A stretch of 64,000 nucleotides of DNA, from contig NADL03000775.1 in NCBI GenBank assembly GCA_002205965.3, positions 744,001-808,000 of the forward strand, in the 5' to 3' direction. Numbering within the stretch: the stretch's first letter is position 1; the number at the start of each line of letters is the position of its first letter. A model generated the notes under the pieces. It saw only the letters and a list, made by a program, of their open reading frames with translations, did not search any database and was not told the origin of the DNA. Positions 62,279 through 64,000 of this stretch are shown piece after piece. This DNA is from Kappaphycus alvarezii. Taxonomy: Eukaryota; Rhodophyta; Florideophyceae; Gigartinales; Solieriaceae. The position numbers and the translations under genes are program-made.

Positions 62279-63646
62279 GAGAGACAAGAAAAAAGGATGA
62301 ATAGCCTTCAGTCAAAACTTTTCCAGTCGGCTCTAAAGTACTTTTAGCACACGGAGAAGCAATGCAACAGGCTGTGAAGTGGTCGGCCTTCCAAACAAAG
62401 CAATCGAACCCTTGCATCGTCACGGATGAAAGACACCCGCATTATAAGCTCTGTTTGAGATCGAGGAAGAGATCAAGGAGGGCCATACATGCACGTGGTC
62501 TGGTCCTTTACATTCAGAGGCCTGAAGAATTCCTTCTCACACACGACTATGCACAACCACGGGGCATAATTATCTTTAACTATAGAATGATTCCTTTGGG
62601 AGGAAAAACGGCCTGGGAATGGATCATCTCGATAACGCGGGACTACTACAAACTCCACGTAATCATCCATTTCTACATTAACATATGCCTATGTTTTCGT
62701 ACGTTGAACGGACCATTGCTACCTGAAGAACACTTCCGACTATTAATAAGAGTCCTATTTTCACTCCAAAACGGAAGGTTCACGGAAGCAGGTCCAGAGT
62801 TTTTGGAAGTAATATATCATTACTCTATAGGAAGGTATGGAATGGTAGCTATCGGAGACTTGTCGCAAACGTATCCGAACATTGTCCGTCCGATTTACGT
62901 ATTTCTCAAGAACAACCAAGATGTGCGACCGGGAGGTACGCCTTACCCCCTGATATGGAATATCTACTGGTCCCATATCACTTATGTGAACCTTATGTTT
63001 CCCCGCCACAAATTGGGAACGGCGAGGGTGGGCAAGATCCTCCCGAAGCAGTGATGATGACCCGAGGAGGACCTCCGGGAGACAACAACCCGCCCAGAAG
63101 AGGTTCTGGTCGTCCCCCAAGAGGACTTCGTGCAGGTCCCAGCCCACTACAACTTCGGCTCTAGACCTCCTTCACAGCCATGCACAGCATACAGTTGGTA
63201 GAAGAAGATTATCTTTTTGGTTGCGCAATATATCCGAGGATGCGAACGATGCGCAGGTCATTTCTTATTTCATGATAAGCATCTGTTTATGTTTTCGGGC
63301 GCTACATGGACCGCACTTATCTTACGAAGATTCATTCTTGATGATGCGTGTCTTCTTTTCTTATCGACATCCATTCCTGCGGCATCTTCCAGAAGAATTT
63401 TCATACCATATATATTTTTTCACTCTTGGAAGATTCGGAAGATTCACGGAAGATCTATGTATTCAACCCCACCTCGATATTATCAAACCAATATATGAAG
63501 CCTTGCTACAAAATGAGGTATCAGTAATGCAAACTTACTTTTTGGAGCATCATATTGGTAATCAGTTTCATCCATACCCGTTTGAAAGACCTTACATTTT
63601 ATCAATAAGACAGCGAACACTAACGGAAACAGAAGAAGAACAATGA
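62279..63646 (+). pseudogene. Gypsy-3 integrase C-terminus and duplicated post-integrase domain
   Basis: The copy-1 domain lies at about 62645-63000 (HFYINICLCFRTLNGPLLP, SIGRYGMV, IVRPIYVFL). The copy-2 domain lies at about 63221-63646 (ISYFMISICLCFRALHGP, LGRFGRF, IIKPIYEALL, closing PYPFERPYILS). Both copies are kept, with a Gly/Pro/Arg linker between them as in Gypsy-2. Confidence 0.65.
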
Positions 63647-63682
63647 AGACGAGTCGGAACGTTCGTCTTGAGCGACGGGGCG

Positions 63683-64000
63683 TGATAAACTGAAAATTCT
63701 AGATACAGTATTATCTGGCATGCTGCGCTGGCTGCGCCGTCACTGTACTTACAATTTTATTTTCAATTATTTTCAGAGGAATGCTTTGCATCGTACTGTG
63801 GTAGTGCAGATAAAGCACATGGATACTAATACTGTATAGGTGCTACAAATCGTGAGGGTTGAAAACGCGTTGTAAGGGGCCGTTTGCATGAAATGGTAGG
63901 AGTACTTGTGAGCCAGCATACCCGAGCGGGGCGCTCAACAAATTTAGTTGCACACAAAGCATAAAGCAAGTTGGCAGACAACTTCAAGTCAAATCCGAGT
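63683..64000 (+). repeat. Gypsy-3 3' LTR, cut by the window end
   Basis: It begins TGATAAACTG right after ACGGGGCG. The first 280 bases do not resemble the Gypsy-2 LTR, but the last 40 (AAGCAAGTTGGCAGACAACT and on) match the Gypsy-2 LTR just downstream of its TATATAAG box. Confidence 0.65.

Larger units (their letters stand above)
57238..64000 (+). mobile_element. Gypsy-3: relative of Gypsy-2, running off the window
   Basis: It has the same internal order as Gypsy-2, from the leader (57643) through gag, protease, reverse transcriptase, RNase H, integrase and the duplicated post-integrase domain. The 5' LTR is truncated (57238-57642). The 3' LTR starts at 63683 (TGATAAACTG) and continues past 64000. 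It is broken in more places than Gypsy-2 (about ten) and looks older. Confidence 0.8.

Overview
This 64 kb window comes from a repeat-rich eukaryotic nuclear genome, and I recognise no host housekeeping gene, rRNA or tRNA in it. Almost everything identifiable is a transposable element or its debris. A chromodomain-bearing Ty3/gypsy element (a chromovirus) and a decayed Tnp2-like DNA transposon with a fungal-style Cys/His N-terminus make a fungus the most likely source. A protist cannot be excluded, and I assign no species.

Layout. 1-1996: an interrupted gene with papain-like cysteine peptidase signatures, a spacer, and half of a LINE-tail-like repeat. 1997-22069: a giant chromovirus (Gypsy-1) with about 0.8 kb LTRs and a 5-bp target duplication, GGGCC. 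Between its integrase/chromodomain and its 3' LTR it carries a block of three long reading frames on the opposite strand. A Ty1/copia element (Copia-1, 15154-20901, minus strand) is nested in its 3' non-coding part. 22070-28339: the other half of the split repeat, a decayed Tnp2-like transposase (minus strand), and unrecognised sequence. 28340-29783: a truncated LINE (LINE-A).

29784-38913: Gypsy-2, a Ty3/gypsy element with 1.5 kb LTRs that themselves encode an acidic protein. Downstream of its integrase is a frame holding two tandem copies of a domain I do not recognise. 38914-43440: two copies of a LINE with a C-terminal restriction-like endonuclease (LINE-B2 and LINE-B1), punctuated by an inverted 46-bp motif. 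43441-49284: an abrupt change to AT-rich DNA with decayed copia pieces (Copia-2 and an inverted remnant) and a LINE fragment. 49285-50165: another LINE-B 3' fragment. 50352-52714: Gypsy-4, an internally deleted relative of Gypsy-2. 52715-57237: Copia-3, truncated. 57238-64000: Gypsy-3, a relative of Gypsy-2 that runs off the window.

How the parts relate. Gypsy-2, -3 and -4 form one family sharing gag, the post-integrase repeat domain and the downstream part of the LTR, while the first part of the LTR differs strongly between them. The most unusual content is the tandem post-integrase domain, the LTR-encoded acidic protein with a promoter-like site separate from that of the genomic RNA, and the antisense gene block of Gypsy-1. 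All LTR elements here read as broken and are treated as fossils. The LTR pairs of Gypsy-1, Gypsy-2 and Copia-1 are nearly identical, so those insertions are recent. All positions and comparisons were made by eye.
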